From assembly GCA_947500825.1 (NCBI GenBank), contig CANMTR010000002.1:62001-126000 (forward strand): a stretch of 64,000 nucleotides of DNA, in the 5' to 3' direction. Positions 27,671 to 37,803 of this stretch are shown here, piece by piece; within the stretch, counting starts at the first letter, position 1, and the number at the start of each line of letters is the position of its first letter. The position numbers and the translations under genes were made by a program. Source of the DNA: an uncultured Paracoccaceae bacterium (lineage in GTDB: Bacteria; Pseudomonadota; Alphaproteobacteria; Rhodobacterales; Rhodobacteraceae). The notes beneath the pieces were generated by a model, which ran no database searches, had not been told where the DNA came from, and saw only the letters and a program-made list of their open reading frames with translations.

Positions 27671-29428
27671 TTACTCCGCTGCTTTCACGTCTTCCCTGAG
27701 GGGAAGCTGCATCTCGAACACCGCGCCGCCGGACCGGCCGTTGCGCGCCATGAGCCGCCCGCCCAGGTCGCTCACGATCCCCGAGGAGATCGCGAGGCCG
27801 AGGCCGGTGCCGTCGCCCGGGGCCTTGGTGGTGTAGAATGGCTCGAAGAGCTGGTCGAGATCGCTGATCCCGACCCCGTTGTCGCGCACCGTCAGGCTGG
27901 CGGTGCCGACGCTCCCCGTGAGGATGATCCCGACCTTGGGGTCGTCCGCCTCGCGCGTGGCGTCGATGGCGTTGCGCAGGAGGTTCACGATCACCTGCTC
28001 GACCCGGATCTTGTCCGCAAGGACCGGTACCGGATCGATGGGTACGGTGCGCTCGATCTTCACGTCCCGGCGCCGGAGCTGGGGCTCCATCAGCGCAAGG
28101 GCCGACGACAGGCATTCGCGCAGGTCCAGGGGCTCCAACGCATCGCCGCCCTTGCGCGCGTAACTCTTCAACTGGCGCGTGATCGTGCCCATCCGGCCGA
28201 TCAGGTCGTCGATGCGATGGAACGAGGCCAGCGCCTCGTCGGGTCGCTTGCGCTGAACCAAGAGACGCGCGCCGGCCAGGTAGGTCTTCATCGCCGCCAG
28301 GGGCTGGTTCAGCTCGTGACTGACGGCAGCGGACATCTCCCCAAGAACGGCAAGCTTCGACGTCTGCTGAACGGTCTGCTCGGCCACTTCGAGGTTCTTT
28401 TCAGCCCGTTCGCGTTCGGCCACCTCGCGCTGGAGCGCGGCGTTCAGGCGTCGCAACTCGAGCGATTCCCTCTGGAAGAAGCTCAGGCGCGACAGGGCCT
28501 TGCGGCTCACGAGCCAGAACATCGCCGCGAGGATCAAGGCAAACCCCATGATCTCGATCGCGAGGATTCCGTTCACCCGCTCGCGCACGCTGGCATAGGT
28601 GGTGAAGCTGGTCATCCGCCAGCCCTGGAACGGGATGCGCGTCGCCTGCCGCATCACCGCCTCGCCGCCCAAATAGGCGTCGACGGGGACGACCGTCCAG
28701 TCGGCGGTGGCGCGGATCGCGCGCTGGATCGCGCCCGTGGCCGAGCGGCGCGCCAGTGCGGCCTCCTCGGTCAGACCACGCCAGCGGCTTTCGGTGGCCA
28801 GGATGATCTGCCCGGAACTGTCGGTGACCATGACCGCGTCGGCGAACCCTGCCCAGCTCTGTTCGAACTGCTTGAGGTCGACACCCACGACCACCACGCC
28901 GGCCAGTTCCCCCTCCACGTCGATCCGGCGCGAATAACTGAAGGCGAACGCGCCGCTCTCGCGCCGGGCGAGGCTGAACACGGTGTCCGGCGAGCGCTGC
29001 GCCGACACGAAGGCGGAGGCGCTGGCCATGTTCGTGCCCAGCTTGCTGCGGTCGGACGAGGCGACGATCCGTCCATCGGAATCGAGGAGCGTCAGCGATG
29101 CCGCCCCGATCTCGTCAAGATACGAGATCAGCCGCTGGCTGGTCTGGCTGTAGTCACCCGAGGTCAGCGCCCCGATCAGCGCCGGGTCGCGCGAGAGCAG
29201 AAGCGGCACCACCCCTGCCCGCTGGAGCGCGCTCATCAGATTGCCGGAATAGAGCGCGAGGCGCACCTCGGCGCGGTTGCGGGTACTGTCGGTGAATCGC
29301 TCGGTCAGGAGCGCGTTCGTCACCCAGACGGTCGTCACCGCGATGGCGAAGAACACGACTGTCCCGACGCGTAAAAACCAGCGTCGCCGCGCCGCGCGCT
29401 GCGCGATGATGTCCGATACCTCGCTCAT
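27671..29428 (-). CDS. DctB-like sensor histidine kinase
   Basis: Membrane histidine kinase of 585 residues. Two transmembrane helices (about 20-40 and 290-310) flank a periplasmic double-PDC/Cache sensor with FSYSRRIDVEGELAGVVVVGVDL. A coiled-coil linker leads to the H-box SHELNQPLAAMKTY, and the ATPase part has the N-box (VNLLRNAIDA), G1 and G2 (GDGTGLGLAIS). This is the DctB/DctS architecture sensing C4-dicarboxylates. No dctPQM transporter genes are in the window, so the regulated target must be elsewhere. Its TAA stop abuts the regulator ATG. Confidence 0.88.
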   Translation of the reverse strand: MSEVSDIIAQRAARRRWFLRVGTVVFFAIAVTTVWVTNALLTERFTDSTRNRAEVRLALYSGNLMSALQRAGVVPLLLSRDPALIGALTSGDYSQTSQRLISYLDEIGAASLTLLDSDGRIVASSDRSKLGTNMASASAFVSAQRSPDTVFSLARRESGAFAFSYSRRIDVEGELAGVVVVGVDLKQFEQSWAGFADAVMVTDSSGQIILATESRWRGLTEEAALARRSATGAIQRAIRATADWTVVPVDAYLGGEAVMRQATRIPFQGWRMTSFTTYASVRERVNGILAIEIMGFALILAAMFWLVSRKALSRLSFFQRESLELRRLNAALQREVAERERAEKNLEVAEQTVQQTSKLAVLGEMSAAVSHELNQPLAAMKTYLAGARLLVQRKRPDEALASFHRIDDLIGRMGTITRQLKSYARKGGDALEPLDLRECLSSALALMEPQLRRRDVKIERTVPIDPVPVLADKIRVEQVIVNLLRNAIDATREADDPKVGIILTGSVGTASLTVRDNGVGISDLDQLFEPFYTTKAPGDGTGLGLAISSGIVSDLGGRLMARNGRSGGAVFEMQLPLREDVKAAE

Positions 29429-29465
29429 GGCACAAAGCTACCTGCCCGGCGCCGTTGCAACAAGT

Positions 29466-30134
29466 TCAGGCCGGCAGCGTCGCGTCGGCGAGCCCAGCGA
29501 AAAGCCGCCGACCATCGGAGCCTCCAAGAGCCCGGTCGCTCGCCCGCTCGGGGTGGGGCATCATCCCCAGCACGCGACGGTTGTCGCTCAGGATTCCAGC
29601 GATGTCGTGGACCGATCCGTTGGGGTTGTCGGCATAGGTGAAGGCGACGCGCCCCTCGCCCCGGAGACGGCGCAGGGTCTCCTCGTCCGCGGTGTAATTG
29701 CCATCGTGGTGAGCGATCGGAATGTCGATGCACTCGCCCGTCGAATACCTGCCGGTGAAGGCGCTTTCCGCCGCGCCGACGACCAGGGGAACGGAACGGC
29801 AAATGTACTTGATCCGGCGATTGCGCATCAGCGCGCCGGGCAGAAGCCCGGTCTCGGTCAGGATCTGGAACCCGTTGCAGATGCCCAGGACGTAGCCCCC
29901 TCGGACCGCATAGTCCGCAAGCGCGCGGCAGATCGGCGAATTCGCCGCGATCGCGCCCGAGCGCAGGTAGTCTCCGTAGGAGAACCCGCCCGGAACACCC
30001 ACCACGTCGATGCCGCCCGGAAGCTCCGTTTCCTTGTGCCAGACCATCTGGGTGTCGAACCCCGCCGCCCGGAAGGCACGGGCGAGGTCGCGGTCGCAGT
30101 TCGACCCGGGGAAGACGAGGATGGCCGCCTTCAT
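29466..30134 (-). CDS. purQ: Phosphoribosylformylglycinamidine synthase subunit PurQ
   Basis: Glutaminase subunit of FGAM synthase in purine synthesis, working with PurS and PurL. The 222-residue class I amidotransferase has the start motif [17 protein letters not shown], the nucleophile in GICNGFQIL (Cys near 86), and the His/Glu pair in MMPHPERA. Its ATG overlaps the stop of the upstream nucleotidase gene by 4 bp. purL is not in the window. Confidence 0.97.
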   Translation of the reverse strand: MKAAILVFPGSNCDRDLARAFRAAGFDTQMVWHKETELPGGIDVVGVPGGFSYGDYLRSGAIAANSPICRALADYAVRGGYVLGICNGFQILTETGLLPGALMRNRRIKYICRSVPLVVGAAESAFTGRYSTGECIDIPIAHHDGNYTADEETLRRLRGEGRVAFTYADNPNGSVHDIAGILSDNRRVLGMMPHPERASDRALGGSDGRRLFAGLADATLPA

Positions 30135-30673
30135 GCCGCGCGCTCCGCGGCGATCCGATCCATCAGGGTGGGCGCGTCCACCCACGAATCCAGCCGGTAC
30201 GGCACGTCCTCGTCCATGTTGTGGAGCGCCGTGAAGCACACGCCGGTCCCGCCGAAGCCGCCGAAATGACGCGGCGAGTCGTCGATCAGCACGTCGGTGG
30301 CCACGATGCTCTTGTCGCCGCACATGACGAGGTTGAGCGTCTTGACCGACGGAAAGTGGCGATGCATCCACGCGACCTTGTGCGCACAACTCGCCGGATA
30401 CTCCATCGCCGCCGTCGCGATGAATATCTCGTGACGCTCCGACATCGCCTCGACCGCCTCGCGCGCGCCGGCGATTGGGTCGATGCCGGCAAAGAACAGG
30501 CCCTTTTGCAGTTCACCCTCGACCTGCGCCTCGATCTCGGCGGGCGCCAGTTCGCCCATCTTGCGACCGCGCAACTCCTCCTCGGACCAGGAATATCCCA
30601 GCTCCGCGTAGAGCACCGCCTTGGCGGAATGGGTGTCGGCCAGCACCTCGTCCATGTCGATGGCAATCCGCAT
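30131..30673 (-). CDS. 5'(3')-deoxyribonucleotidase-like HAD phosphatase (NT5C family)
   Basis: HAD-superfamily hydrolase of 180 residues resembling the 5' nucleotidase, deoxy, type C family (PF06941). The catalytic DxD motif is at the very start ([12 protein letters not shown]). [21 protein letters not shown] carries the motif II Thr region, and the acidic metal motif is [11 protein letters not shown]. It would dephosphorylate (deoxy)nucleotides. It is embedded in the purine operon: its ATG overlaps the purS stop and its stop overlaps the purQ ATG, both as ATGA, so it is co-translated with them. The ATG at 30673 is preferred over a longer form. Confidence 0.82.
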   Translation of the reverse strand: MRIAIDMDEVLADTHSAKAVLYAELGYSWSEEELRGRKMGELAPAEIEAQVEGELQKGLFFAGIDPIAGAREAVEAMSERHEIFIATAAMEYPASCAHKVAWMHRHFPSVKTLNLVMCGDKSIVATDVLIDDSPRHFGGFGGTGVCFTALHNMDEDVPYRLDSWVDAPTLMDRIAAERAA

Positions 30674-30903
30674 CAGCCCGCCTCGATCCGGTAGCTCTCG
30701 ATCACCGTATTCGCCAGGAGCCGCTCGCACATTGCACGCACCTCCTCTTCACCGGTGCCATCCGCCAGGTCCAGCTCGATCACCTTGCCCTGGCGGACAC
30801 CCTCGACCCCGTCGAAGCCCATCGCGCCCAGCGCGTGCCGGATCGCGTCGCCCTGGGGGTCGAGCACCCCGTCCTTCAGCATCACGATCACCCGCGCCTT
30901 CAT
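30673..30903 (-). CDS. purS: Phosphoribosylformylglycinamidine synthase subunit PurS
   Basis: Small bridging subunit of FGAM synthase, 76 residues. It shows the family pattern MKARVIVMLKDGVLDPQG, then GVRQGKVIELDL and MCERLLANTVIESY. It holds PurL and PurQ together. The start ATG at 30903 has an AAGGGACGACC leader; extra upstream codons give no conserved sequence. It lies 61 bp downstream of purC and overlaps the nucleotidase gene by one base of its stop. Confidence 0.95.
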   Translation of the reverse strand: MKARVIVMLKDGVLDPQGDAIRHALGAMGFDGVEGVRQGKVIELDLADGTGEEEVRAMCERLLANTVIESYRIEAG

Positions 30904-30964
30904 GGTCGTCCCTTCTTTAGCTTCTCCGAAAATACGCATGGCCGTCAGCCGGCCTGGCGTCCGC

Positions 30965-31726
30965 TCAGTTGATCAGCGTCGGCTTGGCCGCGTGGGTCAC
31001 GTTCGACGGCAAGACGCCCAGACGCCGCGCGACCTCGGTATAGGCATCGGACAGCGAGCCCAGGTCGCGGCGGAACACGTCCTTGTCGAGCTTCTGGCCC
31101 GTCTCGACATCCCACAGCCGGCAGGAATCGGGGCTGATCTCGTCGGCCACGATCAGGCGCTGGAAGTCGTTGTCCCAGACCCGGCCGATCTCGATCTTGA
31201 AGTCGACGAGCTTGATCCCGGCGGCCAGCATCACGCCAGACATGAAGTCGTTCACCCGGAGGGCCAGCGACACCATGTCGTCCAGGTCCTGCTGCGAGGC
31301 CCAGCCGAAGGCAGTGACGTGCTCCTCGCTCACCAGCGGATCGCCGAGCTTGTCGTCCTTGAGGCAGAATTCCACGATCGGTCGCGGCAGCGCCGTCCCC
31401 TCGGCCAGGCCAAGGCGGGTGGACATGGACCCGGCGGCGAAGTTGCGCACGATCACCTCGAGCGGGATGATCTCCACCTGCCGGATGAGCTGCTCGCGCA
31501 TGTTGAGCCGCTTGAGAAAGTGGTTGGGAATGCCGACCTGCGCCAGCCCCTTCATGAAGAACTCGGACAGGCGGTTGTTGAGCACGCCCTTGCCCTCGAC
31601 GGTGGCGCGCTTCTCCGCATTGAAGGCGGTGGCGTCGTCCTTGAAGTACTGGACGAGCGTTCCCGGCTCGGGGCCTTCGTAGAGGATCTTGGCCTTGCCC
31701 TCGTAGATCTTCTTTCGGCGTGCCAT
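30965..31726 (-). CDS. purC: Phosphoribosylaminoimidazole-succinocarboxamide synthase
   Basis: ATP-dependent ligase joining CAIR and aspartate in purine synthesis, 253 residues. Family motifs visible are [18 protein letters not shown] (nucleotide-binding loop), the [13 protein letters not shown] segment and [16 protein letters not shown]. It heads a purC-purS-nucleotidase-purQ transcription unit. The ATG at 31726 follows an AAGGGA site and sits just downstream of a good promoter. Confidence 0.97.
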   Translation of the reverse strand: MARRKKIYEGKAKILYEGPEPGTLVQYFKDDATAFNAEKRATVEGKGVLNNRLSEFFMKGLAQVGIPNHFLKRLNMREQLIRQVEIIPLEVIVRNFAAGSMSTRLGLAEGTALPRPIVEFCLKDDKLGDPLVSEEHVTAFGWASQQDLDDMVSLALRVNDFMSGVMLAAGIKLVDFKIEIGRVWDNDFQRLIVADEISPDSCRLWDVETGQKLDKDVFRRDLGSLSDAYTEVARRLGVLPSNVTHAAKPTLIN

Positions 31727-31753
31727 GGGCGGTCCCTTCCGGTGTCGCTGCCG

Positions 31754-31782
31754 CCTATATGCCAAAGCTCCCCCACCCACAA
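31754..31782 (-). promoter_or_regulatory. Promoter of purC operon
   Basis: On the minus strand TTGTGG and TATAGG are separated by 17 bp, with a predicted start near 31747 and a leader of about 20 nt. It lies in the 125-bp divergent gap to the DUF1476 gene. Confidence 0.5.
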
Positions 31783-31851
31783 GAAGCCGGGCTTGAGCCG
31801 CCGCCGCTCACGGCCCATGTACTGCCCCGACGAAATGCAGGGAGGCCGCCC

Positions 31852-32154
31852 ATGTCGATCTTCGAGGACCGCGAGCGCGCGATCGAGTCCGAATGGGCCC
31901 GCCGTGCCGAGCGGGAGACACGGCTGCGCGCCCGGCGGAACCGGATCTTCGCCGAATGGGCTGCCGCCCAGGCCGGCCTGACGGGGCCCGAGGCGACCGA
32001 GCGCGCCCGCGCCTACGCCAAGCTCGACTTCGACCCGCGTGGCGAGGCGACGATGCTCGAACGCGTGGCCGAGGACCTGGGCCGGACGGTCGACACCCTG
32101 CGCTCCGAGCTTGCCGCCTGCGACCGCGCCGCCCGAGACGATCCCCCGGACTGA
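31852..32154 (+). CDS. DUF1476 protein, F1-ATPase inhibitor zeta-like
   Basis: Helical protein of 100 residues of the DUF1476 family. The Paracoccus zeta subunit in this family inhibits F1Fo-ATP synthase by inserting its N-terminus into the rotor. The start MSIFEDRERAIESEWARRAE matches the family pattern FDDRERAFE...A, followed by RRNRIFAEWAAAQAGLTG and the YAKLDFDPRG segment. Position beside divergent purC is typical of Rhodobacterales. A GGGAGG ribosome site precedes the ATG. Inhibitory function is inferred from the family. Confidence 0.85.
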   Translation: MSIFEDRERAIESEWARRAERETRLRARRNRIFAEWAAAQAGLTGPEATERARAYAKLDFDPRGEATMLERVAEDLGRTVDTLRSELAACDRAARDDPPD

Positions 32155-32217
32155 GCCGGTTTGCGCCCCCGGCCGCGCCGGACTATCTGCGCCACGACCC
32201 TCCAGAAAGGACTTCCC

Positions 32218-33234
<1,017 letters not shown>

Positions 33235-33259
33235 CCCGGGCCGGGGGAAGCCGCTGCGC

Positions 33260-33312
33260 CTGTCGAGCGGGCAAGGCGGAGGGCCCTGCCCTCCGCCGTC
33301 CGCTCGCGACAG
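33260..33312. repeat. Long imperfect hairpin after bmt
   Basis: A perfect 10-bp inner stem (33275-33284 with 33288-33297, 3-nt loop) is extended outward by an 11-bp outer stem with a 2-nt bulge: CTGTCG-AGCGG on the left and its complement on the right. No U tract follows, so it is either a Rho-independent-like stop without U run, an mRNA-stabilising end, or a dispersed palindrome. The remainder of the 250-bp gap to 33484 shows nothing clear. Confidence 0.65.
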
Positions 33313-33484
33313 GAACGTCGGCTCGCATGTTCGCTGCGACACCCCCGAACCGGGTCGCGGGAAATCCACGGTCGCGCCTCCAGTGGCCCCGGCCTCCGAC
33401 GCGTCTCCTTGCTCGAGCCGATCCGCTGCCGCGCCGACGTATCGCACGCTCGAAGGCAGATCGAAGCGCGCTAGGCTTCTCGGA

Positions 33485-34498
33485 ATGTCCCAACCCGTCC
33501 TGACCTTCACCGACCGCGGCATCTACTGTCCGGCCGCCGACGTCTTCATCGACCCCTGGAAGCCGGTCGAGAGGGCGCTGGTCACCCATGGCCATGCCGA
33601 CCACGCCCGCCCCGGCATGGGGCGCTACCTGGTGACCGAGGGAGCCGCGCCCGTGATGCGCCACCGCCTGGGCGATATAGACGTGGAGACCGTGGCCTAC
33701 GGGGAAACACGGCGTATCGGGGGAGCGAACGTGTCCTACCATCCCGCCGGCCACGTGCCGGGATCGGCGCAGATCCGCATCGAGGTCGCGGGCGAGGTCT
33801 GGGTGGTTTCGGGCGACTACAAGGTCGAGGACGACGGCCTTTCCGAGGCGTTCGCGCCGGTCCCCTGCCACGCCTTCATCACCGAATGCACCTTTGGCCT
33901 TCCGGTCTTTCGCTGGGACGATCAGCGCACGGTCGCCGCGCAGGTGGACGATTGGTGGCGCGCCAACGCGGCCCAGGGAAAGGCCACGATCCTGGGGGCC
34001 TATGCCCTGGGCAAGGCGCAGCGGCTCCTGTCCGCCGTCGACGCCTCCATCGGGCCGATCCTGACCCACGGCGCGGTGGAGAATACCAACGAGGTGCTCC
34101 GCGCCCAGGGGATCAATCTGCCCGACACGATCCGCGTGACGCCCGAGACGAACCCCAAGGACTACCCCGGCGCCCTGGTGCTGGCCACGCCCTCGGCGCT
34201 GGGCACGCCCTGGGCGCGGCGCTTCGGGCCGGCCTCGACCGGGTTCGCCAGCGGCTGGATGGCGCTCCGCGGCGTGCGCCGCAGGCGGGCGGCGGATCGC
34301 GGTTTCGTCATGTCCGACCACGCCGACTGGGAGGGGCTGAACGCCGCGATCGCGGGGACCGGAGCGGAGCGTGTCTTCGTCACCCACGGCTACACGTCGA
34401 TCTTCCGCCGGTGGCTCGAGGGCCAGGGCTACGACGCCGCCATCGTCGAGACCCGCTACGAGGGCGAGAGCCTCGACGACGCGGAGGACACGGCATGA
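33485..34498 (+). CDS. Ligase-associated DNA exonuclease, metallo-beta-lactamase/YSH1 type
   Basis: Predicted DNA 3' exonuclease of 337 residues with the metallo-beta-lactamase fold. The metal motif is THGHADHARPG near residue 36, followed by the His of HPAGHVPGSAQI, the Asp of VVSGDYKVEDDG, and a C-terminal VMSDHADWEGL and THGYT of the beta-CASP type. This family is usually encoded beside an ATP-dependent DNA ligase, as here (ligase starts 34 bp downstream). The Lhr-like helicase and the PdeM phosphoesterase often found in the same cluster are absent from the window. Confidence 0.88.
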   Translation: MSQPVLTFTDRGIYCPAADVFIDPWKPVERALVTHGHADHARPGMGRYLVTEGAAPVMRHRLGDIDVETVAYGETRRIGGANVSYHPAGHVPGSAQIRIEVAGEVWVVSGDYKVEDDGLSEAFAPVPCHAFITECTFGLPVFRWDDQRTVAAQVDDWWRANAAQGKATILGAYALGKAQRLLSAVDASIGPILTHGAVENTNEVLRAQGINLPDTIRVTPETNPKDYPGALVLATPSALGTPWARRFGPASTGFASGWMALRGVRRRRAADRGFVMSDHADWEGLNAAIAGTGAERVFVTHGYTSIFRRWLEGQGYDAAIVETRYEGESLDDAEDTA

Positions 34499-34532
34499 GA
34501 CGGATTTCGGACCGAAATCCGGCCTCGCTGCG

Positions 34533-36140
34533 ATGAAGCGCTTCGTCCGCCTCTTCGCCGAGCTCGACCAGACCACGCGCACCAACGCCAAGGTCGACGC
34601 GCTCGCCCGCTACTTCCAGGACGCCCCCGAGCCCGACCGGCTCTGGACAATCGCGCTCCTGTCGGGCCGGCGGCCGAAGCGCACGGTGCAGGCGGGACGC
34701 CTGCGCGAATGGGCCGCCGAGCGCGCGGGCCTGCCCCTGTGGCTCTTCGAGGAGAGCTATCCGATCGTGGGCGACCTGGCGGAGACCATCGCCCTTATCC
34801 TTCCCGACGCACGCCGCGATAGCGACCTGTCCCTGTCGGACTGGATCGACGTGGTGCGTGGGCTGGGAGCGATGGCGGAGGCCGATCGCAAGGCCGCGAT
34901 CCTAGATGCCTGGGACAGGCTGCCCGCCCGCGCGCGCTTCGTCTTCAACAAGCTGATCACCGGGGGCTTCCGCATGGGCGTCAGCCAGAAGCTGATGACC
35001 CGCGCCCTCTCGCGCGCCACCGGCATCGAGGAACCCGATCTCGCCCACCGCCTGATGGGGGAATGGCGGCCCGAGACGACGAGCTTCGACGCGCTTATCC
35101 GCGCGCCCGACCCGAGCGCCGAGCTCTCCAAGCCCTACCCGTTCTACCTGGCCTACCAGCTCGACGACGGCCCCTGGAAGCTGGACACGCCGCCCGCCGA
35201 CTGGGCCGCCGAGCGCAAATGGGACGGCATCCGCGGCCAGCTCGTCCTGCGCGGCGGCGAGCGGTTCTTGTGGTCGCGCGGCGAGGAACTGATGACCGAC
35301 CGCTTCCCCGAGCTGGCCTCCCTGGCCGATTTCGCGCCCCCCGGCACGGTGATCGACGGCGAGGTGCTGGCCTGGCGCGGGGACACCCCGATGAGCTTCA
35401 ATGCGCTCCAGAAGCGGATCGGGCGCAAGACCGTGCCGAAGAAGCTGCTGGAGGAGGCCCCCGTGATCGTGCAGGCCTACGACCTGCTGGAGGATCGCGG
35501 CGAAGATATCCGCGCCCTGCCCTTCGCCGAGCGTCGCGCGCGCCTCGACGCCCTGGTGGCGGACCTGCCGGACGAGGCACCGCTTAAGGCCTCCCCGCTC
35601 CTGTCGTTCGAGACCTGGGACGAGCTCGCCGCGATCCGTGCGGGCAGCCGCGCCCATAACGCCGAAGGCGTGATGCTCAAGCGCCGCGACGCCCCCTACC
35701 GCGACGGTCGCAGGAAAGGCGACTGGTGGAAGTGGAAGGTCGATCCGCTGGTGATCGACGCGGTGATGATCTACGCCCAGCAGGGCCACGGGCGGCGGGC
35801 CAACCTGTTCACCGACTTCACATTCGCGGTGTGGGACGGCCTCCCCGGAGAGGGCGCCCTCGTCCCCTTCACCAAGGCCTATTCGGGGCTGACCGACGCG
35901 GAGTTCCGCAAGATCACCCACTGGGTGCGGCGCAACACTCTCGAGCGCTACGGGCCGGTCCGGCAGGTCGCGCCGGAACATGTGTTCGAGATCGCCTTTG
36001 AGGGCATACAGGAGAGCCCGCGCCATAAGTCCGGCGTGGCGCTGCGCTTTCCCCGCATGGCGCGCTGGCGCCACGACAAGCCGCCCGCGGAGGCGAACAC
36101 GCTGACCGACCTCAAGGAGATGCTAGACGCCCATGGATGA
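34533..36140 (+). CDS. ATP-dependent DNA ligase, exonuclease-associated type
   Basis: DNA ligase of 535 residues. An N-terminal DNA-binding domain (about 1-190) is followed by the nucleotidyltransferase domain, with the AMP-accepting lysine in ERKWDGIRGQ. Other motifs are III (DGEVLAW), IV (EGVMLKRRD) and V (WWKWKVDPLVIDAVMIYAQ). The OB-fold C-terminus contains the RFPRMARWRHDKPP segment. This is not the NHEJ-type LigD: there is no polymerase or phosphoesterase domain and no ku gene nearby. It is expected to act in DNA repair with the upstream exonuclease. It overlaps the next gene by 8 bp. Confidence 0.9.
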   Translation: MKRFVRLFAELDQTTRTNAKVDALARYFQDAPEPDRLWTIALLSGRRPKRTVQAGRLREWAAERAGLPLWLFEESYPIVGDLAETIALILPDARRDSDLSLSDWIDVVRGLGAMAEADRKAAILDAWDRLPARARFVFNKLITGGFRMGVSQKLMTRALSRATGIEEPDLAHRLMGEWRPETTSFDALIRAPDPSAELSKPYPFYLAYQLDDGPWKLDTPPADWAAERKWDGIRGQLVLRGGERFLWSRGEELMTDRFPELASLADFAPPGTVIDGEVLAWRGDTPMSFNALQKRIGRKTVPKKLLEEAPVIVQAYDLLEDRGEDIRALPFAERRARLDALVADLPDEAPLKASPLLSFETWDELAAIRAGSRAHNAEGVMLKRRDAPYRDGRRKGDWWKWKVDPLVIDAVMIYAQQGHGRRANLFTDFTFAVWDGLPGEGALVPFTKAYSGLTDAEFRKITHWVRRNTLERYGPVRQVAPEHVFEIAFEGIQESPRHKSGVALRFPRMARWRHDKPPAEANTLTDLKEMLDAHG

Positions 36141-37065
36141 CGACCAGGACCTTCCCGACGCCACCCCGGACCGCGACTACGACACCATGTCGGAGATGCC
36201 CAAGGGGCTGGCCCCGGCGGACCGACCCAAGGTCCCCTCCACCCTGCCGCCGCAGGGCGCCTGCGACGCGCATCTGCACCTTGTGGGCGGCAGGATGGAC
36301 TTTCCGCTCTGGGACAATCGACCCGAGGACCCGGCGCCGGGCCGGGGGTTCCGCGACTGGCTTGACCTGCTGCGCACGCACATGACGACGCTGGAGATGT
36401 CGCGCGGGGTCGTCGTCCACTCGGTGCTCTACGGCGACGACAACCGCGTCACGGTCGAGGCACTGCGCCAGCTCGGCCCAAGCTTTCGCGGCGTTGGGCT
36501 CGTCGGCGAGGATGTGGACGAGGCACGGCTCGACAAGCTTGCCGATGCCCGCATCCGCGCCGTCCGGATGAACGAGGTCTTCGACGGCCCCTTGAGCTTC
36601 GAGGCGGCGTGCGGCCTCGCCCCGCGCCTCGCGCAGCGGGACATGCACCTGGAGATGCTCCTGACCGCCGACCGGATCGCCGAGGAGAAGGAGCGCATCG
36701 CCGGCCTGCCATGCCCCGTGGCGCTCGACCACCTGGGCTGGCCCGACACCGAGGCCGGAACCGACGCGCCGGGCTTTCGCGCCATTCTCGAGCTCGTGTC
36801 GGAAGGCAAGGTCTACGTGAAGCTCTCCGCCCTCTACCGGCTGGCCCACGCGCCGTTCGACGCCGCGAAGCCGTTCATGGCCGCCCTGGCGGAGGCCGCG
36901 CCGGAGCGATGCCTCTGGGGGTCGGACTGGCCGCACCTCCTGCTTCCGAACGAGGACGTGCCGGACGCAGGCGTCCTGCTGGACACCTTCTTCGACACCG
37001 TGACCGGCTCGGACGCCCGCCAGAAGATCCTGGTGGACGCACCTGAACGGCTCTACGGTTTCTGA
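36133..37065 (+). CDS. Amidohydrolase family protein (pyrone-dicarboxylate lactonase-like)
   Basis: TIM-barrel hydrolase of 310 residues from the COG3618/amidohydrolase 2 group, which includes 2-pyrone-4,6-dicarboxylate lactonase. Visible active-site features are DAHLHLVGG near residue 45, the ALDHLGWPD loop and WGSDWPHLL. An acidic N-terminal extension of about 25 residues precedes the barrel. The natural substrate cannot be deduced. It begins inside the last codons of the DNA ligase, yet its function looks unrelated to DNA repair, so coupling may reflect simple genome compaction. Confidence 0.8.
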   Translation: MDDDQDLPDATPDRDYDTMSEMPKGLAPADRPKVPSTLPPQGACDAHLHLVGGRMDFPLWDNRPEDPAPGRGFRDWLDLLRTHMTTLEMSRGVVVHSVLYGDDNRVTVEALRQLGPSFRGVGLVGEDVDEARLDKLADARIRAVRMNEVFDGPLSFEAACGLAPRLAQRDMHLEMLLTADRIAEEKERIAGLPCPVALDHLGWPDTEAGTDAPGFRAILELVSEGKVYVKLSALYRLAHAPFDAAKPFMAALAEAAPERCLWGSDWPHLLLPNEDVPDAGVLLDTFFDTVTGSDARQKILVDAPERLYGF

Positions 37066-37158
37066 AGGGGGCGGAACGTCGCACGGCGCCAGCATGTCGC
37101 GGGACCCAAGCCGCCCGCGGCCCGGTTCCCTTGGCTCATGCATCAAAGGGAGATCCTC

Positions 37159-37662
37159 ATGTTCCGTACGACGCTCATCGCCACCACCGCCGCGCTCGGT
37201 TTCGCCGGCACTGCCGCGCTCGCCGAACAACACACGGGAGACATGGGCACCATCGTCGAGACCGCACAGGGTGCGGAGGATTTCTCCACCCTCGTAAGCG
37301 CCGTCGAAGCGGCAGGCCTTGCCGAGACGCTGTCCGGTGAAGGCCCGTACACCGTCTTCGCGCCGACGAACGAGGCATTCGAGGCGCTGCCCGAGGGTGC
37401 GCTCGACGATCTTCTGATGGAAGAGAACAGCGACCAGCTGGAATCGGTCCTGACCTATCACGTCGTACCTTCGGCCGCGATGGCAGCCGACCTGAGCGAC
37501 GGGCAGGAACTTGAGACGGTGAACGGCGAGATGCTGACGGTCTCCATCGACGGCGACACCGTGATGATCGGTGACGCGACGGTGGTGCAGCCCGATGTCG
37601 AGGCCTCCAACGGGGTAATCCACGGAATCGACACCGTGCTCATGCCGTCTGGCGACATGTAA
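37159..37662 (+). CDS. Exported fasciclin-domain protein
   Basis: Protein of 167 residues: a signal peptide (about 1-23, cleavage near ALA-EQ) and one FAS1 domain. The domain shows the H1 motif FSTLVSAVEAAGL, GPYTVFAPTNEAFEALP, and the H2 motif VTYHVVP-like LTYHVVPSAAM. It ends with NGVIHGIDTVLMP. FAS1 domains mediate adhesion; single-domain secreted versions are common in marine alphaproteobacteria and are often stress-induced, which is family knowledge only. An AAAGGGAGA site precedes the ATG and a strong terminator follows, so it is monocistronic. Confidence 0.92.
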   Translation: MFRTTLIATTAALGFAGTAALAEQHTGDMGTIVETAQGAEDFSTLVSAVEAAGLAETLSGEGPYTVFAPTNEAFEALPEGALDDLLMEENSDQLESVLTYHVVPSAAMAADLSDGQELETVNGEMLTVSIDGDTVMIGDATVVQPDVEASNGVIHGIDTVLMPSGDM

Positions 37663-37693
37663 GCCTTGCGCGTCGACGACGTGACGAGATTTC

Positions 37694-37724
37694 GGGGCCG
37701 CCTTCGGGCGGCCCCTTCTCGTTT
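37694..37724 (+). terminator. Intrinsic terminator of the fasciclin gene
   Basis: A perfect 9-bp GC stem (37694-37702 with 37707-37715) closed by a TTCG tetraloop and followed by TTCTCGTTT. It lies 31 bp after the fasciclin stop. Confidence 0.88.
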
Positions 37725-37803
37725 CACCGGGAAGCCTGCACCGGGCTTGGCGCGACCGCTTCGGCCCCATATGTGCGACACCGAGCCCAACCGAGGAGAA
37801 AGC

